Origin: Myxococcota bacterium
Lineage (GTDB): Bacteria > Myxococcota > Kuafuiibacteriia > Kuafuiibacteriales > Kuafuiibacteriaceae
Reading direction: 5' to 3'
Assembly (NCBI GenBank): GCA_028289325.1
Contig: JANQQN010000278.1
Coordinates: forward strand, 1-64,000
Length of the DNA: 64,000 nucleotides
The notes beneath the pieces are model-generated. The model had not been told where the DNA came from, ran no database searches, and saw nothing but the letters and a program-made list of their open reading frames with translations. Of the stretch, positions 50,063-60,118 are shown one piece after another. Position 1 is the stretch's first letter, and each line of letters begins with the position of its first letter. Both the position numbers and the translations under genes were made by a program.

Positions 50063-51325
50063 CTAAATCTGCCCATTCATGGTCAGGAAGCCGCCGAGTT
50101 CGTTGTCGCTACCCCTTAAGCGGCCAGGCAGGAACACCCCGACCACACCCCGAAGATAGAAGTGTGAGCCAAGGGACCATTTGATCTTGAAATCAAGTTC
50201 CGTTCCAAATACGCCGTCGCCGTTGACTCTCTCCACCGAGCGGAAATGGTTGACCGCAGCGACAATGTCCAGGCCGATACTGCTCAGACCAACACCGATA
50301 TGACCCCCGACGTCGACCAAGCCAAGATTTTGCGTGTCTCGTGAAATGTTGAGGAAGAAGTCGAGCTCACCGTAGTACTTATGGTTTAGTGCGTAGAGTG
50401 TGTCGAACGTCCCTTGCTGCGTGCCGTCTCCGGACAGGATCGTCGCGTGTGTTGATGCGCGAATTCCGGCCGGACCGATATCTGCGACTTTGCGTTTGAG
50501 TTCCAGGCTCGCCAGGTATGCTGATATCGTTTCGCTCGCCATATCGCCAAATTGGTAATACAGCTCTGCTACGGCCTGCAGCATCGGATGGCTCCCTTGA
50601 GCGAACAGTCCAACCGTATGCCGTTCGACCTCCAGGTCGCGCTCAATGCGGAAGACGTACAGAGCCGATGTCGTGAGCCAGTCCCACTTATAGTTGGCGT
50701 GTCCGCCGACCATGTGACGTTCTGCGGTCCGCCCGTCGGGGACGTTGCCTTCCGGGAAGGTCTCGTCTTCCTGTAGAAGCACCCCGAAGGCCTGCAGCTT
50801 CAGCGACCGATATGCGAGCATGAGTCGCGCACCGTCGAAGGATATGCCTCGCTGGGACCAGGGCAGGCTACTGATGATTCGCTTGTTGTCGAGGTCGATC
50901 TCCTGGCGACCGACGCGGAGCACGCCGAAGTCTCCGGCGAAGAGTTCGACGTAGATCTGATGCAGGTCGAGGCCGTTCGCGGTCGGATCCAGCTGGTTGT
51001 CCTCTTCGCCCCACAGGCGAACGTCCTGCACTTGCACGAAGGTCCGGATCCAGTTCTGGAAAGACACGTCCGCGGCGAACCGCGCCCGATGAGTCACTAC
51101 ATTTAGGCCATCACCAGAAACGAAATCCTTGCCCGTATGACTGAGGAACCGGGGACGGTACCCGATGGAGAACCCCAGGTCGATATCGGAGGACATCGTT
51201 TGCCGGAGCTGCAGCGGAGATGTGAACCTCAGCGGCTGGGCGTCCGGCGCGGCCGCATGAGACGTGGAAGCCAGATGCGAGGCCCCCACGGTAGCACAGA
51301 TAGAAAGGAACCACATCACACGCAT
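50063..51325 (-). CDS. Alginate-export-family-like outer membrane porin
   Basis: FRSFVQVQDVRLWGE-like: RTFVQVQDVRLWGEEDNQ...LDLHQIYVELFAGDFGVLRVGRQEIDLDNKRII, typical of the alginate_exp fold. Confidence 0.78.
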   Translation of the reverse strand: MRVMWFLSICATVGASHLASTSHAAAPDAQPLRFTSPLQLRQTMSSDIDLGFSIGYRPRFLSHTGKDFVSGDGLNVVTHRARFAADVSFQNWIRTFVQVQDVRLWGEEDNQLDPTANGLDLHQIYVELFAGDFGVLRVGRQEIDLDNKRIISSLPWSQRGISFDGARLMLAYRSLKLQAFGVLLQEDETFPEGNVPDGRTAERHMVGGHANYKWDWLTTSALYVFRIERDLEVERHTVGLFAQGSHPMLQAVAELYYQFGDMASETISAYLASLELKRKVADIGPAGIRASTHATILSGDGTQQGTFDTLYALNHKYYGELDFFLNISRDTQNLGLVDVGGHIGVGLSSIGLDIVAAVNHFRSVERVNGDGVFGTELDFKIKWSLGSHFYLRGVVGVFLPGRLRGSDNELGGFLTMNGQI

Positions 51326-51399
51326 ACAATCTCTTGTCGGAAGCGCGAAAGCGCACTTTACATCCAATTGACGGACGACCGGATCGCAGCGCTGCGTGA

Positions 51400-51762
51400 C
51401 TATAGATATGCCTCGATGCGGTTGACCAGCTCGGCGGGATCGCCGGTCTTTTGAATGAACCCGTCGGCACCGGTCTTCGTCGCGAGGAGCTTCAGCGCAG
51501 ATGCATCCTGATCCGAATGCAGGAGAAGCTTCGCGCTCTTGAGCCCGCTCAGCTTCTTGAGCGACTTGATCAGACCCTCGCCATTCAGGCCCGGCATGTT
51601 CACATCGACCAACACGACCTCCGGTTCGCTATCCTCGATCCGCAGTGATACGCCCACTTCGTTGCCGAAAGTGGTCACGTCCCAACCCACTCCTGCCAAG
51701 GCCATCTGCACGGTCATCAGTACGATCTCGCTGTCGTCTACTACTGCAACACGTCTTGCCAT
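51400..51762 (-). CDS. Single-domain response regulator (CheY-like)
   Basis: MARRVAVVDDSEIVLMTVQ...PEVVLVDVNMPGLNGEGL. Confidence 0.9.
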   Translation of the reverse strand: MARRVAVVDDSEIVLMTVQMALAGVGWDVTTFGNEVGVSLRIEDSEPEVVLVDVNMPGLNGEGLIKSLKKLSGLKSAKLLLHSDQDASALKLLATKTGADGFIQKTGDPAELVNRIEAYL

Positions 51763-51763
51763 T

Positions 51764-52765
51764 TCATCCCCTTTTGATGCCTGCGGCATCCGCAATGAAG
51801 TTCGCTATGTCGTTCTCCGGCAGCACGACCTCCGCGGCGTCGAGCTCCCGTGCCGCTCTCGGCATGCCGTCGATGACCGAAGACGCGCCGTCCTGTGCTG
51901 CGGTCCTCCCCCCTCGGTCTCGCAGTGCCCTCAGGCCACGCGCGCCATCTGTCCCGATGCCCGTCAACACGATGCCTGTGCTGCGTTCGGGCGCGTGTAA
52001 GGCCATGGATTCGAACAAAACGTCCCCCGATGGGCAAAAACCGGAAACGGCGTCCGTTTCATAGTCGAGCTCGAGGCTCCGAGATGCCGACAGCCTTAGA
52101 TGACAGTCGGGCGGAGCAACCCAGACCTGGCCAGGGTTCAACAGATCTCCATCGTCAGCCAAGTTGACGTGAAGAGTGGTCGCTTCGTCGAGCCAATCCA
52201 CGAAGCTCCGCTCGAATCCATCCCACATGTGTTGCACCAGCAGGATGCATCCTGAGAAATGGTCCGGTAGGTCGGAGAGTATCTTTCGCACCAGCCGTGG
52301 ACCGCCGGTGGAGGCTACGACGCCGAGCAACGGAGTCTCGGCGCCGGCCCTTCGGTTCACGGTTTTGCCTCTTTCGCGCGTGCCCATGCGCCGGTTGTGG
52401 TTGACGATTGGGATCGTCGACAGCAGCACGAGCTCTCGTTCCAGTTCTTCGGTCGCTCGCCCCTTCGGCCACGCCAAGACTTCCAGCAGGCCAGCGTGCT
52501 TTGCCCGCCCGCGTTCCTCCGGGATTCGGTCGCCGCGGGCAAGCCCCACGATCGGGATCCGAGCCTCACGGGAGAGCTGATCGATTCGCTCGGTCAGCTC
52601 TCGGGCGTCAAGATCAACGCATATGAGGGCCGCGCCCGCCCCTCGAGCCATCGAGACCATGTCCTCGAAACACCGCGCGTGCAGCATATCGACCCGAGAA
52701 GACGTGTTCTCGGCGAGCTGCATGAATCTGCGCTCGTCAAGGCTCCCGACGACGACCACAAGCAT
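51764..52765 (-). CDS. cheB: CheB-type methylesterase with atypical N-terminus
   Basis: GVVASTGGPRLVRKILSDLP, LLVQHMWDGFERSFVDWL, GIVLTGIGTDGARGLRALRDRGG. Confidence 0.87.
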   Translation of the reverse strand: MLVVVVGSLDERRFMQLAENTSSRVDMLHARCFEDMVSMARGAGAALICVDLDARELTERIDQLSREARIPIVGLARGDRIPEERGRAKHAGLLEVLAWPKGRATEELERELVLLSTIPIVNHNRRMGTRERGKTVNRRAGAETPLLGVVASTGGPRLVRKILSDLPDHFSGCILLVQHMWDGFERSFVDWLDEATTLHVNLADDGDLLNPGQVWVAPPDCHLRLSASRSLELDYETDAVSGFCPSGDVLFESMALHAPERSTGIVLTGIGTDGARGLRALRDRGGRTAAQDGASSVIDGMPRAARELDAAEVVLPENDIANFIADAAGIKRG

Positions 52766-52767
52766 GT

Positions 52768-55044
52768 CTAACGCCCCTCAAGGACGTACTCGAAGGTCCT
52801 TTTCAGCTTCGATTCACGAAAGGCGCCCTTGACCAGATACGCGTTCGCGCCGGCTTCGACGGCGCGTTGCTTGTCTTCCTGCGAGTCTCGTGTCGACAAC
52901 ACGATGGATGGAATGGTGCACAGGCGATCGTCTCCTCGGATCTTCTCGAGTAGCCCAAATCCGTTCAATCCCGGCATATCGAGATCCGTGAGGATGATAT
53001 CGGGGACTATTTTCTCGAGTTTCTGGAGGGCATCCAAGCCATCGGTCGCCTCTAGGGTCGTGAAGCCCATGTTGGCGATGGTCGTGGTCAGCATCTGGCG
53101 AGTCAGCTCGGAGTCTTCGACGACCAGGACTTTCAGGGCCGGCTCCGCATCACTCGACTCGACGGTGGGCACTTCACTGAGCGCAGTGCCGCTGCGAGTC
53201 GCGCGCTGGAACAACGTGGGTACGCTCAAGAACAAGACGACCTCACCGCCTTCGATAAGGGCGGAACCCGTCGTATACGTCGCTCTCGAGATAAACGGGC
53301 TTCGTTTGAGCTGAACCAGTCTGCGTTGTCCGCGGACGGAACGAATGGCGAGGCAGACGTCTTGGTTCTGGTACCGAAGGTGAAGGGCCAGCAGATCACC
53401 GTCGACGCGGGTCAGCTGTTGAAGGCCCAATATGTTCCCCAGATCCGCGAAGGGCGTAAGGCCGGCGTTGCTCAGCTCGACGAAGGCCCCGCCTTCGGAT
53501 CGCCGCACGGCGCTGCGGTCGAGCTTCAGGACCTCCACGACGTTCTCGGCGGGGATGGCGGCCAGACCTTCGGCTAATTGAACGAGGAGAACGTCGCTTA
53601 ACGCCATGGAGACCGGGACTCGAAGGTGGAAGGTGGTTCCCTTACCGACCTCACTGACGACACGGACTGACCCACCCAGGGACTCAAGCGTCTTCCTGAC
53701 CACATCAAGACCGACTCCGCGTCCCGAAAGATCGCTGACGGCCTTTCGAGTCGTGAAACCTGAAGCGAAGAGGAACTGGTACAGTTCGTCGCAATCGAGC
53801 TTCGCTGCAGATTCGTCGTCGAGCAGCCCGCGCCTGACGATGGTCTGCCTGATGCGCTGGGGGTCAATACCTCGTCCGTCGTCTTCGATTCGCACCTCGA
53901 TGCTTTCACCGCTCTTGCGGGCCGCAAGGCGGATGATGCCCACCTCTGGCTTCCCAGCGCGCTCACGCTCCGACGGCTCTTCCATCCCATGGTCCACGCT
54001 GTTGCGGATGAGGTGGAGCATCGGCTCTTCCAAAGCCTCGAGCACCTGTTTGTCGATGGCAACGCCATTGTCCTCGATGAGGATTCGGATGGCTTTATCC
54101 TGCTCGTCGGCCAAGTCTCTTATGGCGCTCGGATATTTGTTGAACAACGTCGTGATCCGCAACAGGCGCATGGCTCGCACCGACTCCTGAAGCGATCCGG
54201 AGACGAGCTCACTTTCGAAGACCTCAGTGCTCAACCGCTGAACGCGGTCGACCATCTCTTTGTGTAGCGCGCCTAGCTTTTTACACGTATTGAGAGAGGA
54301 GCGGACCGCATCGGCCATGCCGGTCTCCTCGGCAAGATCAGTCAAGCCCGCTTGCATGACTTCCCCCGCTCGAACGGAATCCCGCATGAGACGAACCAGG
54401 TCATTCGCCAAAGACTTGGTTTGCGCCTGGCGGAGACTAAACTGACTCGCCTGGTCAGACAGCTCGGTCACCGATCGCGATGACACTGAGATGAACTGAT
54501 CGCCTTTGCGTGCTGGTTCCTTTCTCCGCTTGGACTGGGCCTCGGCGTCTCCCTTCGAAGCATGTGCTTCGGACGTGTCGGCCGCGCCTGTCTCCGCCGT
54601 GGCTTGCGAGGCTTCCGCGACGTCGATGTCTTTCCATCGAACCGTGTCGCCGGCCTGAAAGGCCTTGACCGCCGTGTCGAAAGCGGCGCCGACCTCGGCG
54701 TGGCCGGGTCCGAGCGCCGAGAGGTCCGTCGAGATCAACTTGGCTAGTAGATCGAGCCCTCGATAGATCCCCCGCAGATGATCTCTCGGTATCTGGAAAC
54801 CCAGGTCCCGTGCGGCGACCAGCAGGTCTTCGGTGCGATGAGCGACCTGGTTTATCGGGGCCAGGGCGAGCATTCGAGATTCCCCCTTCAGGGTGTGAAT
54901 CTCCCGCATGACACGCTCGACGACGTCCGACTGATCGGGGTCGGATTCGAGCGACATGAGGTCGGCGTTGAGCTTCGCCAAGCGGTCTTCGCTCGCGGTG
55001 CGAAACTTGGCGAGAAGCGTCAACCTGAGTTGTTCCGGTGTCAT
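52768..55044 (-). CDS. cheA: CheA-type histidine kinase with C-terminal receiver
   Basis: HPt HTLKGESRML; HATPase LIRNSVDHGMEEP...DDGRGIDPQRI; CheW-like; REC DIILTDLDMPGLNG. Confidence 0.93.
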   Translation of the reverse strand: MTPEQLRLTLLAKFRTASEDRLAKLNADLMSLESDPDQSDVVERVMREIHTLKGESRMLALAPINQVAHRTEDLLVAARDLGFQIPRDHLRGIYRGLDLLAKLISTDLSALGPGHAEVGAAFDTAVKAFQAGDTVRWKDIDVAEASQATAETGAADTSEAHASKGDAEAQSKRRKEPARKGDQFISVSSRSVTELSDQASQFSLRQAQTKSLANDLVRLMRDSVRAGEVMQAGLTDLAEETGMADAVRSSLNTCKKLGALHKEMVDRVQRLSTEVFESELVSGSLQESVRAMRLLRITTLFNKYPSAIRDLADEQDKAIRILIEDNGVAIDKQVLEALEEPMLHLIRNSVDHGMEEPSERERAGKPEVGIIRLAARKSGESIEVRIEDDGRGIDPQRIRQTIVRRGLLDDESAAKLDCDELYQFLFASGFTTRKAVSDLSGRGVGLDVVRKTLESLGGSVRVVSEVGKGTTFHLRVPVSMALSDVLLVQLAEGLAAIPAENVVEVLKLDRSAVRRSEGGAFVELSNAGLTPFADLGNILGLQQLTRVDGDLLALHLRYQNQDVCLAIRSVRGQRRLVQLKRSPFISRATYTTGSALIEGGEVVLFLSVPTLFQRATRSGTALSEVPTVESSDAEPALKVLVVEDSELTRQMLTTTIANMGFTTLEATDGLDALQKLEKIVPDIILTDLDMPGLNGFGLLEKIRGDDRLCTIPSIVLSTRDSQEDKQRAVEAGANAYLVKGAFRESKLKRTFEYVLEGR

Positions 55045-55421
55045 GTTTCTCCTGCCGTTCGTTGCAATACTCGGCTGGGTTCCAGCTCTAGCCCGATGCC
55101 CTGCTCGTCCTCCACCCAGCCGAGACAGCCCCAGGAGCTCCACCGAGAGAGCAGGGTCGGCAGCGGCTGCGTGGGGCCGGTGGCCGTAATCTTCAGCGAC
55201 CTCACGTCGAGAGTGAGTATCCGACCGTCGGGGGCGGCGATCTCCAGTGCGCGCCGCCCTTCGACGATCGGCAACGGCATGCCGAGCAGTTCTTCGAGGG
55301 AGGTGTGCGCATCGACACTCGATGCGTCGTGGATACGACGGACGCTGAGGCCGTCGACGAAGATACGATGCGGTCCCGCCGGGCACAGAATCATGGGGCG
55401 GTCACGGGTGAGGTCAGCCAC
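55041..55421 (-). CDS. Small CheW-like adaptor, divergent
   Basis: VADLTRDRPMILCPAGPHRIFVDGLSVRRIHDAS...; overlaps cheA and upstream cheW. Confidence 0.6.
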   Translation of the reverse strand: MADLTRDRPMILCPAGPHRIFVDGLSVRRIHDASSVDAHTSLEELLGMPLPIVEGRRALEIAAPDGRILTLDVRSLKITATGPTQPLPTLLSRWSSWGCLGWVEDEQGIGLELEPSRVLQRTAGET

Positions 55422-55869
55422 GCATCGCCTCCAAGAGCTTCGGTACGACAAGACATCCTGTCGGTTCGCTGTCGCGGATGAACTCGGAATCCAATACCTC
55501 CTGCACGCGACTATTCTGGATGAGGTTGGGTGCGAGCAGGGCTTCACGGCGGACGTGGGTAACACCTTTCGCCCGTGACACGCGGAACCCCGCCTCCAGC
55601 TCGCCGCATTGGACGACGACGATCTGGAGCTCTTCCTCGTCGCGCCCGCCGCGGTCTTGTTTGATTCCAAAGAAGGCCGCTACGTCGACGACGACGATCG
55701 TCCGACGGTGATACCCAACGAGGCCGAGTATGTGTTCGGGCGTGTGGGGTAACGGAACCACCGACTGGTCCTCGATCACTCGCTCGACGGCTTCGGCGGG
55801 AATGGCGAGCTGCACCGTCGACACCGAGAAGGTGAATAGAGCTGCCGTATCGGTTTCGTCTCGAGTCAT
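55414..55869 (-). CDS. cheW: CheW-like scaffold protein
   Basis: FSVSTVQLAIPAEAVERVIEDQSVVPLPHTPEHILGLVGYHRRTIVVVDVAAFFG. Confidence 0.88.
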   Translation of the reverse strand: MTRDETDTAALFTFSVSTVQLAIPAEAVERVIEDQSVVPLPHTPEHILGLVGYHRRTIVVVDVAAFFGIKQDRGGRDEEELQIVVVQCGELEAGFRVSRAKGVTHVRREALLAPNLIQNSRVQEVLDSEFIRDSEPTGCLVVPKLLEAMRG

Positions 55870-57305
55870 GGGTTGATCTCCGATATGCCCAAAAGCAGGT
55901 CAGCGGTTCTTGCCATATCGAGATGCAGATCTCGCGAGGCCGCGACCTGCTCCAGGCGCTGGTCGACGAGCGTTTGGGCTCGACTAGGGTACGTATGAAC
56001 GCCGTTGACCAGCTCGTGAGGCGATTCGAAGCTCAGATGCCGGTTCTGGTGTAGGGCTTCGCGAGCGCGAGACCACTCGAGTTCGGCTTCGAGCATTCGA
56101 CCCCCTCTTTCGTAGCTCAGCGCGAGGAGAATCCGGCACGGCCACGGCAGATCTTCCGAAGACGCGAGCGAGACGAGACGAGAGAGCACGTCGGGAACGC
56201 GGTCCGTACGATACTGAACGAGAGCCCAGAAGTAGGCGGCCTCTCCGCACTCAGCGTTTAGCGCGAGAGCTCTGGCGTAGTTGGCCTCCGCCGCGCTAGT
56301 GTCGCCCCTTTGCATCATGATGTGGCCAAGCGCAAGATAGGCCGTCGTGTCAGCGGGGCGGTCTTGCAAATGGTCGTTGAGCGCGCAGATCGCAGACTCG
56401 TACTGCTCCCTTGATATGTACATCAAAGCTGCCTGCAGGCTGTCCCGACCGTCGGCGTCCGGCGGACCTACACTGCTGTTTGTCGCGGGCAGAATACCTT
56501 TGCTGCGAACGTAGTATGTTACTCCGGACGGAGTCTGTGTCGCACGAATCGGCGCCCTACTGTGGAGTACCGGGTCGGCCGCACCCAGCCACAGACTTCC
56601 GTCCGGCGCTAAGGCTGACACCATTCGTTCTATGACCTCGTCAGTCGTCTCCCTTGAGAAGTAGATGAATACGTTTCGACACAATATGAAGTCCCACATC
56701 GATCCGCTTCGGGGTCGCGGGAGAACCTCGTCCATGAGATTGCTGACCTCGAAGCGAATTCCGTCGAGCATGCCTGGATTCAATCGCCAACGCCCCGGTC
56801 GCTCCTCTTGGAAGAAGCATCGATGGATATCCGCTGGCACTTTGTTGATTGACCGATTAGAATAGCCGGCACCGGCTGAGGCTTGGCGAATCACGACGGA
56901 ATCGATATCCGTACCCAAGATCTCCGCCTGAACGCCACTTCGCCGCAGGAGGAGCCCGATACTGTAGACTTCCTCTCCCGTGGAGCATGCCGCACTCCAG
57001 ATTCGGACCGGACCACCCCGCGCGTCCGCCTTGGCCGCTGCTTCTTCCGCCAGCGCGCGTAGCTGCGACGCATGTCGGAAGAATGACGTCTCGTTGATGG
57101 TGACGGTGCTGATGAGCTCCCGAAACTCGGGGTGACTCCCGGGGAGCTGCTCAAGCCACGAGATGTAGTCGGCGTCGGCTGAGAACCTCGATCTGCCGGG
57201 CATTCTCTGTAGCACGGCATGAACGTCGGGCATGTGGAGCGATTCTCGCTCGATTCCCGTGGAGGTCTTGACCAAATCGACAAGTCGGCCGACGATCTTG
57301 TCCAC
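55866..57305 (-). CDS. cheR: CheR-type methyltransferase with TPR region
   Basis: TINETSFFRHASQLRAL, IWSAACSTGEEVYSIGLLL, DFILCRNVFIYFSRE; C-term TPR. Confidence 0.92.
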   Translation of the reverse strand: MDKIVGRLVDLVKTSTGIERESLHMPDVHAVLQRMPGRSRFSADADYISWLEQLPGSHPEFRELISTVTINETSFFRHASQLRALAEEAAAKADARGGPVRIWSAACSTGEEVYSIGLLLRRSGVQAEILGTDIDSVVIRQASAGAGYSNRSINKVPADIHRCFFQEERPGRWRLNPGMLDGIRFEVSNLMDEVLPRPRSGSMWDFILCRNVFIYFSRETTDEVIERMVSALAPDGSLWLGAADPVLHSRAPIRATQTPSGVTYYVRSKGILPATNSSVGPPDADGRDSLQAALMYISREQYESAICALNDHLQDRPADTTAYLALGHIMMQRGDTSAAEANYARALALNAECGEAAYFWALVQYRTDRVPDVLSRLVSLASSEDLPWPCRILLALSYERGGRMLEAELEWSRAREALHQNRHLSFESPHELVNGVHTYPSRAQTLVDQRLEQVAASRDLHLDMARTADLLLGISEINP

Positions 57306-57313
57306 TCTGAACC

Positions 57314-58777
57314 TCAGTTGGCAACTTTGAAGCGGGCGACCATGTTCGACATTTGGTCAGACCGCTCCGAAAGCGCGTTGGCGGTGGCCAGCAACTCGCT
57401 GCTCGATCCCACGAACTCCTTCGCGACGGACGCGATTTCGCTCATCGTCTCTGCGACCTGCTGGGTACCCGTTTGCTGTTGTCCTACTGCGAGGCTGATC
57501 TGGCGTGCCGCGGACGTGTTCTCTTCAGCGATCTTCGTGGCTTCGTCAGTCGCGAGCACGGTCGCATTGACGCTGGCTTGGATGTCGGCGGTGAGGGTCT
57601 TGATGTCGTGTACGGATCCCATGACCTGCTCTGCCAAGCGTTGCATCTGGGTCGCCACGAGCGAGAATCCTCGACCTGCCTCGCCGGCCTTCGTTCCTTC
57701 CAGCGCGGCATTCAGCGCCAGTAGGTCGCTCTTGTTCGCGATCTCCTTGATGCTCTCGAGGATGGTCGCGATTCGGTCTGTCGCTTTCACGAGGTCGTTG
57801 ATTCGGCGGCTGATCTGCTGATTGTTCTTCTGGTTCAACTGCGCATTGTCCAAGACGCTCTTGCCGGTATCCGCGATCTTGTTCGCAGACGCCAATAGCT
57901 GCTCCATCGTCCTTTTGGTTTGCTGTACCGCGCTCGCTTGTTGCGACGCACCGGACTGTTGCTGCTGCGAGCTACTCACCAGGCTGTTCGCCGTGTCGGT
58001 CAGCGACGTTGAGCTTTCCTTTAGATGGTTGATCAGCCCAACCGTTGCGCTGTTGAGCTCAGTAAAGGCGCGCGCGAGGTCTCCGATCTCGTCGTTTCTC
58101 TCAATCTCGAAACGGCCGCGCAGATCACCTTCCGCGGCAGCTCGAACCACACTGGAGAGCTCAAGTACGGGCTCTGTCACTGCGTTCACGAGACGCCAGG
58201 AAAGGGAGATCGAAACTAGCGCAGAAACAAGAATCAGAATGATGGAGATGGCAACCAGACGAAAGCTCTTTTCGGAAACGGCCACTGCCGCCTCTTCGGC
58301 CTGGGACTTTGCATCCGAGAGGCGCTGACTCACCAGGGCATGAGCGTGCTGGGCGACGTCCGTTGCTCCGGATACACGTTCGTTGGTCCGAAGACGATCG
58401 CCTTCGAGGAATGCTGCCGCCGCATCATCCATGATCTGATTGTACTCGGTGAGCCACTTCGCCGTCTGTTCGTCGGCGTCCATTGCCGCCAGTATCTGTT
58501 TCTTAGCCTCCTCGGCTTGATCGAGGAATCGATCCTGAAGCGTCAGGAGGTTCGCGATCCTAGCAAACCGCAGCTTCGAGAGGCCATTCGAGGCCTTGGA
58601 CATCGCTTCGGATTTTTCGAGGCTAGCGGCCTGTACATGGATGAAGTGCCGTGACTGAGCGGCCTCCCATGCTACGAACAGCATGGAGACGATGAGAATA
58701 AACAGAATAGAACCGTTGATGCACACGATCTTGTGTGCGAGAGGCGCGTTCTTGAACCAGGATTTGACTCGAAGCAT
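57314..58777 (-). CDS. Methyl-accepting chemotaxis protein
   Basis: HAMP and signalling domain IATILESIKEIANKSDLLALNAALEGTKAGEAGRGFSLVATQMQRLAEQ. Confidence 0.92.
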   Translation of the reverse strand: MLRVKSWFKNAPLAHKIVCINGSILFILIVSMLFVAWEAAQSRHFIHVQAASLEKSEAMSKASNGLSKLRFARIANLLTLQDRFLDQAEEAKKQILAAMDADEQTAKWLTEYNQIMDDAAAAFLEGDRLRTNERVSGATDVAQHAHALVSQRLSDAKSQAEEAAVAVSEKSFRLVAISIILILVSALVSISLSWRLVNAVTEPVLELSSVVRAAAEGDLRGRFEIERNDEIGDLARAFTELNSATVGLINHLKESSTSLTDTANSLVSSSQQQQSGASQQASAVQQTKRTMEQLLASANKIADTGKSVLDNAQLNQKNNQQISRRINDLVKATDRIATILESIKEIANKSDLLALNAALEGTKAGEAGRGFSLVATQMQRLAEQVMGSVHDIKTLTADIQASVNATVLATDEATKIAEENTSAARQISLAVGQQQTGTQQVAETMSEIASVAKEFVGSSSELLATANALSERSDQMSNMVARFKVAN

Positions 58778-58780
58778 TGT

Positions 58781-59797
58781 CTAGACTCCTTGCGCCTTGG
58801 ACCTCGAGCGAAGGTCGTCGCTAAGCCGTTTAAGCATATAGTTAATGTATTTTGCTTCTTGGAAGACATGCGAAGGGGACTTGACGCCCGGGTCGGTGCC
58901 AAACGGCGTTACGGAAAATATTGATAAAGGTCGCTTCAATAGGTTGATGTCCGCGATGACGATCTGGGTTTGAATGAGCACGTCGATGGGGCGTACTTCA
59001 GTATACTCGGACATCGTCGGGACCTTCGTTGGTGAGCTTCCGAGCTGCGAGTGCAAGTCATTGATCTGACGTCGCACCCTCAACACCTCGCCGAGGACGT
59101 CCTTTGGCTTCTTACCGTCAACGAAGGGTGATAGGTTCTCTCCGTCCGGCCGAAGCCCATAGATAGCGCTGACGAGCTGTTTTCGCCGTTCGGACTTCTC
59201 TACACGAGCGCCGAGTTCGAGCAGCACACGTTGCAGATCCGCCCTGGCGCGGACTACTTCGACGAAGGTGACCGACGGCGTCACCCTGTCCTGCCCGCTG
59301 AGCGAGATCGCCTTGACCAGCACGTTCTGCATCCGCGAGAAGACCTGGACGGGCGTTTTTCCTTTGAAGGATCTCCGTACGATCCGTGAGCTGTCGATGC
59401 CGAGACCGGCAGCAAGGCGTCGATAGCTCTCGAGTAGCATGTCGACGATCGTCGCGACGTCGGCCGGGCTGTATCGAATCGGACTTGCGACGACCAGGGG
59501 GATGGTTTGTAGCTGCTGCTGCCGCTGGTAGTCATATGTCTCGCGCATCGTCGCCAAGGCGATCTGATAGACGTGCATCGGCTTGACGTCGGTTTCATGG
59601 AACTCGGGCTCGCGCGGCACCTTGCGATTGAGTTTTGTCAGAACGGTATCCTGGATACGCTCTAGCTCATCGACGGCGGAATACACGTCACTGGGCGTCG
59701 TAGCGGCTTGCGCAGTGTCGACAAATGCCAGCAACACAGACAGTGTTCCCAGGATGCGGACGGTGTGTTGGTAGCCGGGTTTTATTCTGCGGAACAA
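58781..59797 (-). CDS. Periplasmic helical-repeat protein in chemosensory cluster
   Basis: Signal peptide ...LLAFVDTAQA; repeated xPxDVy-type units (TPSDVYSAV, KPMHVYQIA, SPADVATIV, TPVQVFSRM, KPKDVLGEV, RPIDVLIQT, SPSHVFQEA). Confidence 0.75.
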   Translation of the reverse strand: MFRRIKPGYQHTVRILGTLSVLLAFVDTAQAATTPSDVYSAVDELERIQDTVLTKLNRKVPREPEFHETDVKPMHVYQIALATMRETYDYQRQQQLQTIPLVVASPIRYSPADVATIVDMLLESYRRLAAGLGIDSSRIVRRSFKGKTPVQVFSRMQNVLVKAISLSGQDRVTPSVTFVEVVRARADLQRVLLELGARVEKSERRKQLVSAIYGLRPDGENLSPFVDGKKPKDVLGEVLRVRRQINDLHSQLGSSPTKVPTMSEYTEVRPIDVLIQTQIVIADINLLKRPLSIFSVTPFGTDPGVKSPSHVFQEAKYINYMLKRLSDDLRSRSKAQGV

Positions 59798-60118
59798 AGG
59801 CCATGCCCTCCTGCCTGCTCTATCGGTGCCACGTGTATGCTGTTGAGTGGGATCGTTTTTCGTGAGTGCGCTGTCGTCAGCGAGCGAATTCGTGTCCGGC
59901 GCTGGCGTTATGGCCCCCGCACCTCCGCGGGGCGCCGCACAGCAATGTTCCTTGTCGAGGAAGCCGATTTGGGCGGCTATCGCAGACGTCTCACGTGCAT
60001 CACGTCTGTGGGCGATACGGAGGACTTCTTAGTCCGAGACGCGAACGCGGTACTCTCCGCAGGGTTCGCAGCGGGAGTCCGGGAGGGTGCGTTCCCGGCG
60101 CCGTTCATTCGACCACGG

